NCBI GenBank assembly: GCA_016717655.1
Contig: JADKFC010000017.1
Span: 1 to 64,000 of the forward strand
DNA length: 64,000 nucleotides
From: Saprospiraceae bacterium
GTDB lineage: Bacteria > Bacteroidota > Bacteroidia > Chitinophagales > Saprospiraceae
Direction of reading: 5' to 3'
Part shown: one piece after another, positions 54,984 to 64,000 of the stretch
Position numbering within the stretch: the first letter of the stretch is position 1
Layout of the letters: the number at the start of each line of letters is the position of its first letter
Notes under the pieces: model-generated
Told to the model about the DNA's origin: nothing
Databases searched by the model: none
The model's input: only the letters and a program-made list of their open reading frames with translations
Program-made: the position numbers and the translations under genes

Positions 54984-55451
54984 ATGCAGTTTATATCAGA
55001 AGAAAACATAGAAAAAGTCATTGATGGCTACTACGAAAGCGAAAAGAAGTTTTTTAGTGACAGAGAAGCCTTGATCGCAGCGCAGCCGGCCTTTTCCGCT
55101 ATGTTGACCGATGAAGGATTTGAGTTGCTTTCAGACGATGAATATGAACTGCTTTGGTTTATGGCTACGGTTATCCATACAGCCTGTACCGATGTGCAGG
55201 GGGCCATTTCAGCCTGTGACCTTGAAAAAATGTCGGAGCTGGAAGAAGAAAATTGGTTAAAGATGGAGGAAGCAAAAGGAGGCAACTTCCACGAACGCCT
55301 AAATGTATTTTTTGAAGGCTATGTACAGGAAGACCTGCTGGCTTTTGTAGAAGACAGTCTGGAGTCTGACGAGGACATCCAGGTATCACCTGCCGGGAGG
55401 GAGTTGATCTTTGTTGCATGCAAAACCCTGATCGACGCCCTCGAAGTGTAG
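54984..55451 (+). CDS. Acidic cytosolic protein of unknown function
   Basis: This 155-residue protein starts at ATG 54984; a frame open from 54903 adds 27 unlikely residues. It is strongly acidic and helical (EENIEKVIDGYYESEKKFF, then LTDEGFELLSDDEYELLWFM), with no signal peptide. I do not recognise a family. It lies alone upstream of the polyamine operon, and its role is open. Confidence 0.65.
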   Translation: MQFISEENIEKVIDGYYESEKKFFSDREALIAAQPAFSAMLTDEGFELLSDDEYELLWFMATVIHTACTDVQGAISACDLEKMSELEEENWLKMEEAKGGNFHERLNVFFEGYVQEDLLAFVEDSLESDEDIQVSPAGRELIFVACKTLIDALEV

Positions 55452-55613
55452 GCATAAGTTTGATAACCAAAGCATAATAAATTTAAAAAATATTGCTATT
55501 TGAGGCTAGCGCTGGCATTACAACAAATGTTGGAATAAAAGGGCGAAATCCTGTTTTTATTCGTTACTTTACACCTCAATCTTTCACCAAAATCATGAGG
55601 CTGACACAGTAGA

Positions 55614-57014
55614 ATGAAGAACAACTATTTTGAGCTAATCAACCAAACCTATTTTTTTCCACAGGATGGTTTTGATCTCAGAAATGACTACCTGACTTTT
55701 CACGATTTTTCCCTGAAATACCTCATTGACAAATATGGTACCCCTTTTAGGTTGACCTATTTGCCAAGGATAGGAGACCAGATTAAAAAAGCGAAAAACC
55801 TTTTTCACAAAGCCATTAAGGCCAATAATTATAAAGGAGAATACTATTATTGTTACTGTACCAAGTGTTGTCACTTTAGTCATGTAATCAATGAGGCTTT
55901 GAATCATGGAGTCCACCTGGAAACTTCGAGTTCCTTTGACATCGATTTGATCAGAAGACTATTTGAAAAGGGCAGGATCAGTAAAAAAACATTTCTGATT
56001 CACAATGGTCATAAAACCGATGACTACCTGGATAAAATTGTAGGTCTGCTGGACGACGATTTTGAAAACGTCATTCCGGTTTTGGACTCTAAGGTAGAGA
56101 TCGATCGTTTGTTGGCAAGGACTAAAAAGGACCTGACCATCGGTTTGAGGATGGCCATCAACGAAGAGCCGCAGTCTGCCTATTATACTTCAAGACTGGG
56201 TATCAGGAGTACAGAGATCATTGAATATTACAAGCAAAAACTGGCCCGGAAAAAAAAGGTAAAACTTAAGATGTTGCATTTTTTTGTGGATTCCGGCATC
56301 AAGGATACCTTGTACTATTGGGGAGAATTTCGAAAAGCGTTGAAAATTTTTGCAGATCTAAAAAAGATTTGTCCATCGCTTGATTCCATCAACCTGGGAG
56401 GAGGACTGCCGATTCGCAACAACCTTGCATTTGAGTACGATTACAAGTACATGATAGAAGAGGTAGTGCGCAATATCAAAGAAGTGTGTCAGGAAGAAGG
56501 CATTGAAGAGCCCAACATTTTTACCGAGTTTGGTAAATATACCGTTGGTGAAAGCGGTGCCATTATTTTTAAAGTTTTGGAAGCCAAACAACAAAATGAT
56601 GCTGAGCTTTGGTACCTCATTGACAACAGTCTGATGAATACCATACCGGATGCCTGGTCGATTTTTGAAAAATTCATCCTGCTCCCCATCAATAAGTGGA
56701 AGGAAGATTATGCCCAGGTCAATATCGGCGGCATCAGTTGTGACCATTCAGATTACTACAACTCTGAGGACCTCGACCAACAGATATTTTTACCCAGGGT
56801 AGACAATGACAGTGAAGAACCATTGTACCTTGGATTTTTCCATACCGGGGCTTATCAGGAGGCTATTAGCGGCTATGGTGGTATCAAACACTGTTTGATT
56901 CCATCACCCAAACACATCATTGTTGACAGAGACGAAAAAGGAAATTATCGCGACTGGGTTTACCGAGGTGAGCAAACTGTCAATGATATGCTACAAATAT
57001 TAGGATATGAGTAA
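55614..57014 (+). CDS. Arginine decarboxylase, alanine-racemase-fold PLP enzyme
   Basis: This 466-residue protein of the type III PLP decarboxylase fold has a short extra N-terminal part. The PLP lysine lies in YYCYCTKCCHFSHV near residue 84. Then come LETSSSFDIDL, NLGGGLPIRN (phosphate site), TEFGKYTVGESGA (binding-site Glu) and GGISCDHSDYYN with the cross-subunit Cys. The next gene encodes an agmatinase, so arginine to agmatine is the likely reaction. Other substrates of the fold (DAP, ornithine, carboxynorspermidine) are less likely from context. Its stop overlaps the next start by 8 bases. Confidence 0.85.
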   Translation: MKNNYFELINQTYFFPQDGFDLRNDYLTFHDFSLKYLIDKYGTPFRLTYLPRIGDQIKKAKNLFHKAIKANNYKGEYYYCYCTKCCHFSHVINEALNHGVHLETSSSFDIDLIRRLFEKGRISKKTFLIHNGHKTDDYLDKIVGLLDDDFENVIPVLDSKVEIDRLLARTKKDLTIGLRMAINEEPQSAYYTSRLGIRSTEIIEYYKQKLARKKKVKLKMLHFFVDSGIKDTLYYWGEFRKALKIFADLKKICPSLDSINLGGGLPIRNNLAFEYDYKYMIEEVVRNIKEVCQEEGIEEPNIFTEFGKYTVGESGAIIFKVLEAKQQNDAELWYLIDNSLMNTIPDAWSIFEKFILLPINKWKEDYAQVNIGGISCDHSDYYNSEDLDQQIFLPRVDNDSEEPLYLGFFHTGAYQEAISGYGGIKHCLIPSPKHIIVDRDEKGNYRDWVYRGEQTVNDMLQILGYE

Positions 57015-57885
57015 CAGAATATATGCCGGTCTTGAATCCGGTAAAAATGAGTTTGACACTGCCAGGGTGTTGTTGCAGTCCGTGCCCTTTGATGGTACAA
57101 GTACGTGGGGAAAGGGGGCAGATCAGGGCTTTGAGGCATTTTGTGATGCATCAGACAACATGGAGATCTATGACATTGAAACCGATTCTGAACCTTATCT
57201 CATAGGGGTGCACATTCTGGATGAAATTGCCGAGCGAAAGGATGCAACGGCCATGTTTAATGCCACCTATGAAACCACCCAAAAAATGCTGAAGACAGGA
57301 AAATTCCTTACCGCTTTTGGCGGGGAACACAGCATCAGCATTGGCATCATCAAGGCACATTACGAACACTTTGAAAATCTCACCGTGCTTCAGATGGATG
57401 CCCACACAGACCTAAGACCGGAATACCATGGTACACCTTATAACCACGCGTGTGCGGTTTACGATGCCTCTAAAAATGCCAACCTCATTCAGGTAGGCAT
57501 CAGAAGTATGGATGTTTCTGAAAAAGAACACCTCGATTATAATAAGGTCTATTTTGCAGAAAACATCATGGACAATGATTACTGGATGGAAGAAGCACTG
57601 GGCAAAATGACAGACAATGTGTACATTACCTTTGATCTGGATTGTTTTGACAGTTCTATCATGCCATCTACAGGTACTCCTGAACCGGGAGGCATGTATT
57701 GGTACCAGGTGCTTGATTTTTTACGTAGGGTTTATCGTCGCAAAAATGTGGTGGGCTTTGATATTGTAGAGTTGGCTCCTAACCCTCACAACCCAGCCCC
57801 TAACTTCATTGCAGCCAAACTTTACTACAAAATGCTTGCTTATAAATTTGAAAACGAATTAAAAAATATCGAAGACCATGATTAA
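57007..57885 (+). CDS. speB: Agmatinase (ureohydrolase family)
   Basis: This 292-residue ureohydrolase has the manganese ligands in FGGEHSISIG, MDAHTDLRPEYHG and FDLDCFDSSIMPSTGTPEPGG. It should cut agmatine to putrescine and urea, following the arginine decarboxylase. Arginase is the alternative from fold alone; gene context favours agmatinase. It overlaps both neighbours by 8 bases, so the three genes form one translationally coupled operon. Confidence 0.9.
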   Translation: MSNRIYAGLESGKNEFDTARVLLQSVPFDGTSTWGKGADQGFEAFCDASDNMEIYDIETDSEPYLIGVHILDEIAERKDATAMFNATYETTQKMLKTGKFLTAFGGEHSISIGIIKAHYEHFENLTVLQMDAHTDLRPEYHGTPYNHACAVYDASKNANLIQVGIRSMDVSEKEHLDYNKVYFAENIMDNDYWMEEALGKMTDNVYITFDLDCFDSSIMPSTGTPEPGGMYWYQVLDFLRRVYRRKNVVGFDIVELAPNPHNPAPNFIAAKLYYKMLAYKFENELKNIEDHD

Positions 57886-58840
57886 GGAATTTATAAAAGA
57901 TCACTATAAACACTTTAACGCAGCGGCATTAATTGATGCCTCTGAAGCCTATGTTCAACACCTGGAAGCGGGCGGCAAAATGATGATCACCTTGGCAGGT
58001 GCTATGAGTACGGCAGAACTCGGCAAGTCATTGGCTGAAATGATCCGCCAGGACAAAGTGCAGATCATCTCCTGTACCGGCGCCAACCTGGAGGAAGACA
58101 TTATGAATCTGGTAGCCCATAGCCACTATAAAAGAGTACCCAACTATCGCGACCTCAATCCCCAGGATGAGTGGGACTTGCTGGAAAATCACTACAACAG
58201 GGTGACAGATACCTGCATCCCTGAGGAAGAAGCTTTCCGCAGACTACAAAAGCACCTGATCAAAGTTTGGTCAGACGCTGAGAAAGCGGGAGAAAGATAT
58301 TTTCCACATGAGTTTATGTACAAGATGCTCTTGAGTGGTGATCTCGAACAATACTACGAAATTGATCCGCGCAACAGCTGGATGTTGGCAGCAGCAGAAA
58401 AAAATATTCCCATTGTAGTCCCGGGTTGGGAAGACAGCACCATGGGCAACATTTTTGCATCCTATTGTATCAAAGGACAGCTCAAAGCTTCTACCACCAA
58501 AAGTGGTATTGAATACATGATGTGGCTGGCTGACTGGTATGTAAAAAACAGCGCCGGAAAAGGTATTGGCTTCTTTCAGATAGGAGGAGGCATTGCAGGC
58601 GATTTTCCCATCTGTGTGGTACCCATGTTGTACCAGGACATGGAAATGGAAGACATTCCTTTCTGGTCATACTTTTGCCAAATCAGCGACAGCACTACTA
58701 GTTATGGATCCTATTCAGGAGCGGTACCCAATGAAAAAATAACCTGGGGTAAACTCGACATCCACACACCAAAATTTGTGGTAGAGAGTGATGCTACCAT
58801 TGTGGCTCCACTTATGTTTGCTTATGTGTTGGGCTGGTAA
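57878..58840 (+). CDS. Deoxyhypusine-synthase-family protein, likely polyamine-forming
   Basis: This 320-residue protein matches the deoxyhypusine synthase fold. It has the NAD site in SCTGANLEEDIMNLV and FQIGGGIAGDFPI, and the catalytic lysine in NEKITWGKLDI near residue 295, corresponding to Lys329 of human DHS. Bacteria lack eIF5A, so the eukaryotic reaction cannot take place. Some bacterial homologues are known to transfer the aminobutyl group to small amines and form homospermidine. With the upstream genes that make putrescine, such a reaction is the simplest inference. Confidence 0.9.
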   Translation: MIKEFIKDHYKHFNAAALIDASEAYVQHLEAGGKMMITLAGAMSTAELGKSLAEMIRQDKVQIISCTGANLEEDIMNLVAHSHYKRVPNYRDLNPQDEWDLLENHYNRVTDTCIPEEEAFRRLQKHLIKVWSDAEKAGERYFPHEFMYKMLLSGDLEQYYEIDPRNSWMLAAAEKNIPIVVPGWEDSTMGNIFASYCIKGQLKASTTKSGIEYMMWLADWYVKNSAGKGIGFFQIGGGIAGDFPICVVPMLYQDMEMEDIPFWSYFCQISDSTTSYGSYSGAVPNEKITWGKLDIHTPKFVVESDATIVAPLMFAYVLGW

Positions 58841-59033
58841 GTAATTTTTGAATTGATCGACATTTCAAGGTTCAGTTGACTTACAACAGAATCAAAGAGT
58901 GACAGGCGGCAAGGTATTGTGAATCCTACTTAAATGACTGGTTATTTGGGAGTATTTAAACCATAGCAATGGTTTATAAGTCATTTTTGATGGGGTGTTA
59001 TTACATTACATGGTGTATTTGTATCTTAGTTGA

Positions 59034-60254
59034 ATGAAAAACATCCTCTTTTTTACAATGTTGATGCTGGCAGGCTGCCATGAAACAGAGGAAGCCCTTA
59101 TGGGAAGGGTGGAAGAAATACCATTAGAAACCAATGAATCCGGTAATGCCTTCTTGAGTCAGTCTGATTTAGGTAATGTTTATCTGTCCTGGCTGGAATA
59201 TGAAAATGAGTCGAAGGTGTCTTTGCGCCTTGCCCAATTGAATGGCAGTGAATCCGGATGGGAGAACCTGGGCACGGTCAATAGCGGAAATGACTGGTTT
59301 GTCAACTGGGCAGATTTCCCATCGGTAGTACCATTAGACAGAAACAGATTCATAGCCCACTGGCTTCAATACAGTGGTGAGGGCACCTATGATTACGATA
59401 TCAGATATTCAATTTCCAATAATAATGGCAGGTCATGGTCAGCTCCCCGCTATCTCAACGACACCATTGTCAATGCTGAATATGGTTTTGTGACCATCAA
59501 AAAAGCTGGAAACAAGGCTTTTGCCGTATGGCTGGATGGCAGGCATATGGTGGGTGGTCACAACGATAATCATCAACATCAGGAGTCAGGTGCCATGAAC
59601 TTAAGATCTGCCTATATCAACAGAGATGGATTAAAGGAAGACGAAGCCGTTTTGGACGATAAAACATGTGATTGTTGTAATACAGAGTTGATCATGACAG
59701 AAACGGGCCCTCTTGTGGCCTATCGAAATAATAGTGATGCAGGCGACAGAGACATTCACCTGATGCAGAAAAGAGATGGAGATTGGCTAAAAGACAGTCC
59801 TCTTCATCGCGACAATTGGCACATCAATGGTTGCCCGGTCAATGGACCGGCGGGAGATGGTGAAGGTGACGAATTGGCCATCGCCTGGTTTACTGGAGCG
59901 GCTGATAGTGCATCAGTCAATCTTAAACTGTCGCACGATGGAGGGAAAACTTTTGGTCCAGTTATCAAAGTGAGTAATCAAAAAGTATTGGGCAGGGTAG
60001 ATGTCATCATGCACAAAACGAAAGGTAGCGTTTATGTAAGTTGGGTGGAATCAAAAAATAAGGACGCAAGACTTAAAATAGCAGAATACAGTCTTTTGGG
60101 AGATCGCAAAACTGAGTTTGAGGTCGTCTCAATGAGCAGTGCCAGAAAAAGTGGTTTCCCCAGAATGGTGAGGGTGAATAACGAGCTCATTGTGGTTTAT
60201 ACAGCTGTATCAGATCTCGGAAGCCAGAGAATTAGGACGCTCAAAATAAAATAA
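59034..60254 (+). CDS. Lipoprotein with Asp-box repeats, sialidase-like beta-propeller
   Basis: This 406-residue protein has a lipobox MLAGC. Two Asp-box motifs are visible: SNNNGRSWSAP and SHDGGKTFGPV, with repeated W-x-x-x-x strands typical of BNR propellers. A compact CDCC group at residues 212-215 (KTCDCCNTEL) is unusual and could bind a metal or form disulfides. Catalytic Arg and Tyr residues of true sialidases are not evident, so the fold but not the activity is supported. The next gene in the same direction is a cysteine-nucleophile hydrolase 104 bases away. Confidence 0.75.
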   Translation: MKNILFFTMLMLAGCHETEEALMGRVEEIPLETNESGNAFLSQSDLGNVYLSWLEYENESKVSLRLAQLNGSESGWENLGTVNSGNDWFVNWADFPSVVPLDRNRFIAHWLQYSGEGTYDYDIRYSISNNNGRSWSAPRYLNDTIVNAEYGFVTIKKAGNKAFAVWLDGRHMVGGHNDNHQHQESGAMNLRSAYINRDGLKEDEAVLDDKTCDCCNTELIMTETGPLVAYRNNSDAGDRDIHLMQKRDGDWLKDSPLHRDNWHINGCPVNGPAGDGEGDELAIAWFTGAADSASVNLKLSHDGGKTFGPVIKVSNQKVLGRVDVIMHKTKGSVYVSWVESKNKDARLKIAEYSLLGDRKTEFEVVSMSSARKSGFPRMVRVNNELIVVYTAVSDLGSQRIRTLKIK

Positions 60255-60358
60255 GACCATAAGTCCCCGTACGATCACCTTAAGTTAAAATCAATTATAT
60301 TTATCAAATATTTGCAGGGCCCAGCCTCTGGTTTGTGTATCTTATAAAATAAGTAATA

Positions 60359-61792
60359 ATGAAAAATTGTATTCTTACCTTATTGATCATTGCCATAGCC
60401 GTTGGCAAGACCCACGCCTGTTCTGCCATCGTTTTAAAGAACAACCAGCAAGTTTTTTTGGCTAAAAATTTTGACTGGACCTTTAGGCAGGGAGTGATTC
60501 TAAAAAACCTAAGGGGGGTTAATAAAACCGCCTACTTCACCCACCAAGGCAGCCAGGCAAGCTGGATCAGCAAGTATGGAAGTATCACCTTTAATCAAAA
60601 TGGCAAGGAGATGCCTTATGGTGGAATGAATGAAAAAGGCCTGGCCATAGAAATGTTGTGGCTCGACCTCACCAAATACAACCTGAAAGATCAAAAAATG
60701 TATGTCAACGAACTGGAGTGGATCCAGTACCAGCTTGACAATTTTGCCACAGTTGAGGAAGTAATAGGCCACCTCAACGAATTGAAGATTTATCCGATAA
60801 AAGGCAAAATACACTATATTTTAACAGACCCAAGTGGAAAGTCTGTAATTATAGAATACCTCAACGGAAAAGCTATGAGTTACCCAAAAGAAACTCAGAT
60901 TTGCCAGGCCATAACCAATAATTCTGTTTATCATTCCGCAACTTACAAAGACCAGATCAAAGGGCTGCGTAAGAACAATGCTGTGTCCGGTTATCGATAC
61001 CATTTGCTGGAAAAAGTCATTGCTGAAACAGATGAAAATCGCCAATGGACAGAGGCCGGTGTTTTTGAGGTGTTAAAAAAAGTAACCATACCTAAGGGAG
61101 ACTTCAAAACGATGTGGAGCATAGTTTATAACATCCATCAAAAAAGCATTTCATTTTACTCTGATAGCCACAAAGAAATCAAATCCGTTAATTTGAATGA
61201 GATGGATTTTGATCACAACCTGTCTTACCTGGAGATCAACCAGAATGAAATAAAAATTATTGTGTCAGAAACCCTCAAACAATATGACCAAAAAATCAAT
61301 GCCTTTTATGTGAGTATTTCTCTTGAACACCTGGGATTTGACAAAGAAACCGGCCTGGACATAAGTCAACATCAGTTTGATCTTTCTACCAAAACATCCA
61401 GCTTATTTGAGGATCATTATTTTCATTTTGAAATTAGCGTGCCCATGGATGAAGAAAGACAAACCGGTTTTTTGGCAGTTATGGACAACGAAAAAAACTT
61501 TAAAAAGAGACAGGCAGTAACAGGGGGTTACCTATATGGGAACATAGCCAAAGGAAGTTTTGTAGCTCATATTTATGGTTTAAAAAATGGAAGGTATGCC
61601 ATGCTGGCCTTCATAGATCAGAATCAGAACAGAAAACTGGATTTGGGTAAAAAGGAGAAAACGGGAGAAAAATATGCCACCTTTAGCGATCAGCAGTTTA
61701 ACAGTGAAGATGAAATGACCTTTTGGAACACTTCAGCAGAATTTTCCAATATCAATGCAGACGTAACGGTAGTTTGGAAGCAAAGGGGATGA
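60359..61792 (+). CDS. Linear amide C-N hydrolase (choloylglycine hydrolase family, Ntn), two-domain
   Basis: This 477-residue exported protein has a signal peptide ending THA, after which Cys becomes the N-terminal nucleophile (CSAIVLKNNQ), as in Ntn hydrolases. The Ntn domain continues with KNFDWTF, GGMNEKGLAIEMLWLDL and VIIEYLNGK. The last 150 residues carry a DUF2141-like beta domain with IDQNQNRKLDLG, a probable Ca-binding loop. The family splits linear amides such as bile-salt conjugates and penicillin V; here the substrate is unknown. Confidence 0.85.
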   Translation: MKNCILTLLIIAIAVGKTHACSAIVLKNNQQVFLAKNFDWTFRQGVILKNLRGVNKTAYFTHQGSQASWISKYGSITFNQNGKEMPYGGMNEKGLAIEMLWLDLTKYNLKDQKMYVNELEWIQYQLDNFATVEEVIGHLNELKIYPIKGKIHYILTDPSGKSVIIEYLNGKAMSYPKETQICQAITNNSVYHSATYKDQIKGLRKNNAVSGYRYHLLEKVIAETDENRQWTEAGVFEVLKKVTIPKGDFKTMWSIVYNIHQKSISFYSDSHKEIKSVNLNEMDFDHNLSYLEINQNEIKIIVSETLKQYDQKINAFYVSISLEHLGFDKETGLDISQHQFDLSTKTSSLFEDHYFHFEISVPMDEERQTGFLAVMDNEKNFKKRQAVTGGYLYGNIAKGSFVAHIYGLKNGRYAMLAFIDQNQNRKLDLGKKEKTGEKYATFSDQQFNSEDEMTFWNTSAEFSNINADVTVVWKQRG

Positions 61793-61984
61793 TTGGTTGG
61801 GGAGATTTAAAGGTAGCAGCATAGTATTTTTTGGCTTCTTGACCTAATCACATTTAATGATCTATTGTTGGTTTATTTTTTTTTTGGCAGATAAAAAAGT
61901 TGCTTATTTTTGATTTACTGATCACAGATAAGACTGAACAAAGTTCTGTCCAAGAGATCAGGTAACAACTAAAAAACAAGAATT

Positions 61985-62587
61985 ATGATGGTAGTAAAGA
62001 AGTGGTTAATTCCCACAGCTTGGTTATGTTTTGCCCTGTTTTATGTGGTTTCCTGTAAGGAAGAGGTGACACAAAAAAATAGTGGAACTGTAGTTACGGC
62101 CGAAAAGAGCCCTGCAGATGTGGTAGCTCATGGCAAATATCTGGTAGAAATTATGGGCTGCCATGATTGTCATTCACCAAAACGAATGGGAGCCAAGGGT
62201 CCTGAACTCATCCCAGAACTCATTTTATCCGGATACCCGTCAGACAGACCCATTGTAAAGATGGACAGTAAGTTGCTTAAACAAGGATTTGCCATGTTGT
62301 ATCCCGATTTAACGGCTGGTGCCGGCCCCTGGGGTATGTCGTTTGCCGGCAACCTCACTCCGGATGAATCGGGCATTGGAAGTTGGACCAGAGATCAATT
62401 TAAAAAAGCACTAACCGAAGGCAAACTAAAGGGACTGGATACCGGAAGAACTTTACTACCAACCATGCCATGGGTTAATTTCAAGAGCTTAAAAGAGGAT
62501 GATATCACTGCTATTTATGAATATTTAAAAAGTGTGAAACCGGTTAAAAATGTGGTTCCGTCTCCCATTCCTCCGGATCAGATTTAG
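61985..62587 (+). CDS. c-type cytochrome lipoprotein
   Basis: This 200-residue protein has a lipoprotein signal with lipobox VVSC. One heme site, CHDCH, lies near residue 58, and the axial Met is in LLPTMPWVNF near residue 160. The rest includes LTPDESGIGSWT, a pattern of cytochromes c that accept electrons from outer enzymes. It acts in the periplasm. The start could be 61985 or 61988 (two Met codons). A strong terminator follows. Confidence 0.88.
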   Translation: MMVVKKWLIPTAWLCFALFYVVSCKEEVTQKNSGTVVTAEKSPADVVAHGKYLVEIMGCHDCHSPKRMGAKGPELIPELILSGYPSDRPIVKMDSKLLKQGFAMLYPDLTAGAGPWGMSFAGNLTPDESGIGSWTRDQFKKALTEGKLKGLDTGRTLLPTMPWVNFKSLKEDDITAIYEYLKSVKPVKNVVPSPIPPDQI

Positions 62588-62607
62588 CACAACCAATTAG
62601 TAGGTAT

Positions 62608-62665
62608 AAAACCTTTTATCGGCATGTGAAGTAAACTGAGTGCCGATAAAAGGTTTTGTTTTTTT
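62608..62665 (+). terminator. Rho-independent terminator after the cytochrome gene
   Basis: A perfect 17-bp stem (62608-62624 with 62641-62657), a 16-base loop and a T-run (GTTTTTTT, 62658-62665) lie 21 bases past the stop. It is the longest perfect stem seen in the window. Confidence 0.88.
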
Positions 62666-62688
62666 GCTGAAAGCAATATCTTTAGGGG

Positions 62689-63150
62689 ATGAAAATTTTT
62701 ACATCCTGTTTATTCCTGCTGTTTGTGTCCTGTTCAACCACTAAAAAATGGGAGTTTGTAGAAATCGAAGCACCTCCCGCGCCGGAAATTATATTTCTCA
62801 ACTACAAGGCATATCAATCTCCTGAAGGATCACCTCGAGTAATCCTTTTGAGTAAGATTATAGCAAATGGTAAAATCAAAGTAGAAAGTTCATTGGATTC
62901 AAACCATCCATCAACCTGGATATGCCTACAGTACGATGCCACTCACAAGACCCTGGACCAAATGGTGATCCAAAATCCTTTGCAACCTACGATAGAATTT
63001 GTGAACGATGCCGGAGAGTTGCAAACAAAAACCATTACTGTCGATAGCATTGAATTTTCGGTAAGGATGCAACGTGTGCCCGGGGCCAAAGCTGTGGTTT
63101 TAGTTGCGGCTGGTAAAGAATCTAAACCCTTTATAAAAGTTGACTTATGA
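62689..63150 (+). CDS. Small lipoprotein of unknown function
   Basis: This 153-residue protein has lipobox LFVSC followed by STTKKW. The mature part is beta-rich (VILLSKIIANGKIKVES, then KAVVLVAAG near the end). No family is recognised. Its stop overlaps the start of the M64 peptidase gene by 4 bases (ATGA), so the two are co-translated and may work together at the cell envelope. Confidence 0.7.
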   Translation: MKIFTSCLFLLFVSCSTTKKWEFVEIEAPPAPEIIFLNYKAYQSPEGSPRVILLSKIIANGKIKVESSLDSNHPSTWICLQYDATHKTLDQMVIQNPLQPTIEFVNDAGELQTKTITVDSIEFSVRMQRVPGAKAVVLVAAGKESKPFIKVDL

Positions 63151-64000
63151 AAAATAGTTGGTTTATTGTTTTAATGCTTTTTTGTGCAGAGGTGGGTGCA
63201 CAAAGTTATGCGATGGATACCTTGCTGTGGAATGGGCCAGCGGATAAAAGGATCAATATTGTAATGCTAGGTGATGGATATCAGGAAAGTGAATTGAATA
63301 AATTTGTGGATGATGCCAGACTATTTTCTACTGCCTTATTTAAGAGCAGTCCCTATAAAGAATATGAAAGTTATTTTAACATCATAGCCATCAGGGTCCC
63401 CTCAATTGAAAGCGGGGCAAGTCATCCGGGCACCGCTACTGATGTATCAGAGCCGGCACATCCGGTATCGACGGTTAATAATTTTTTTGGCTCTACGTTT
63501 GATGCTTACAACATCCATCGTTTATTGGTGGTAGGTAAGTCATCTGCTGTTTATACGGTGGTTGCCAATCAATTTCCCAGTTATGATCAAATCATTATGT
63601 TGGTCAATAGTCCGTACTATGGTGGTAGCGGAGGAGCCATTGCAACCTCTTCTTTACATAGCAGCGCCAATGAAATAGCCATCCATGAACTGGGACATTC
63701 CTTTGCCAGACTCAAAGATGAATACTATGCAGGTGATGTTTATTCAGCTGAAGCCATCAATATGACCCAGGAAACCAATGCAACTTTGGTGAGATGGAAA
63801 AACTGGATGAATTTTCAGGGAGTCGGTATCTATCAACATTGTTGCGGTGGCAATTCTTCAAAATGGTATCGACCACATCAAAATTGTAGGATGAAGGCCC
63901 TCAATCAAAATTTTTGCCCTATATGTATAGAGGGCACTATTGAGAGAATCCATGATCTGGTACCTCCAATTGATGATTATGTGCCGACAAACACAGCTAC
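63147..64000 (+). CDS. M64-family (IgA peptidase-like) metallopeptidase, C-terminus beyond the window edge
   Basis: An ATG at 63147 opens a frame that runs off the right edge (at least 284 codons). It has a signal peptide ending EVGAQ, then ADKRINIVMLGDGYQ, a hallmark of the M64 family, then FNIIAIRVPSIESGASHP and the zinc motif HELGHSFARLKDEY. A Cys-rich stretch follows (QHCCGGN ... CPICIEG). The M64 family includes the Clostridium ramosum IgA protease, but most members are of unknown target. The missing part probably contains a C-terminal sorting domain, as is common for such proteins in Bacteroidota. Confidence 0.88.
   Translation, partial: MKNSWFIVLMLFCAEVGAQSYAMDTLLWNGPADKRINIVMLGDGYQESELNKFVDDARLFSTALFKSSPYKEYESYFNIIAIRVPSIESGASHPGTATDVSEPAHPVSTVNNFFGSTFDAYNIHRLLVVGKSSAVYTVVANQFPSYDQIIMLVNSPYYGGSGGAIATSSLHSSANEIAIHELGHSFARLKDEYYAGDVYSAEAINMTQETNATLVRWKNWMNFQGVGIYQHCCGGNSSKWYRPHQNCRMKALNQNFCPICIEGTIERIHDLVPPIDDYVPTNTA

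Overview
The window looks like a chromosomal segment of a Bacteroidota bacterium. The evidence is the gliding-motility lipoprotein GldH, two proteins with C-terminal type IX secretion (Por-type) sorting domains, an S46 dipeptidyl-peptidase, many small lipoproteins, absence of obvious Shine-Dalgarno sites, and several promoters of the Bacteroidota form TTG-N19/20-TAnnTTTG. A member of the Saprospiria is plausible, but that is inference only. No phage, transposase, CRISPR array or rRNA is seen.

Layout. 0-3.1 kb: cut-off lipoprotein, then a visibly A+T-rich stretch with a cysteine-rich secreted protein and a T9SS cargo protein. 3.1-14.7 kb: damaged tryptophanase, MuiA-like protein, thioredoxin-like protein, RecX, DinB-like protein, methyltransferase, S46 peptidase, and a BlaI/BlaR1-type regulatory pair whose sensor is fused to a TonB C-terminal domain. 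14.7-26.8 kb: acyl-CoA dehydrogenase, site-2 protease, flippase-like protein, M1 aminopeptidase, an oligopeptide-binding protein with one permease, MeaB and an M23 peptidase. 26.8-30 kb: a tRNA-like RNA gene, then a Wzz/Wzy pair. 29.8-34.6 kb: minus-strand run with MutL, two rhomboid proteases and an EEP nuclease/phosphatase. 34.7-43.4 kb: sugar isomerase, Sua5, thioredoxin proteins, aldose epimerase, TPR protein, GldH, DnaJ and GrpE. 43.5-55.5 kb: TlpA, TonB fragment, AraC regulator, serine hydrolase with a tiny membrane protein, a repeat-filled intergenic region, DUF2480, ScpB, HtpG, GNAT, NadR-like kinase and MsrA. 55.6-58.8 kb: a tight polyamine operon (arginine decarboxylase, agmatinase, deoxyhypusine-synthase-like). 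59-64 kb: secreted and lipoprotein genes, ending in a cut-off M64 peptidase.

The most unusual item is the RNA gene at 26794-26950 (minus). It has complete tRNA acceptor, D, anticodon-like (GUC) and T arms, but an 88-nt variable region, with its own promoter and terminator. Second is the 47.4-47.9 kb intergenic region, with five 57-bp palindromic tandem units followed by a telomere-like CCCCTAA tract.

Sequence quality matters here. At least nine conserved genes (tnaA, muiA-like, oligopeptide-binding protein, wzy, PGI/PMI, thioredoxin-TPR, dnaJ, tonB-like, DUF2480) carry single-base frameshifts or stops, many in homopolymers, and galM carries an in-frame TAG. This pattern fits residual indel errors of a draft assembly better than real gene decay, so merged coordinates are given for those genes.
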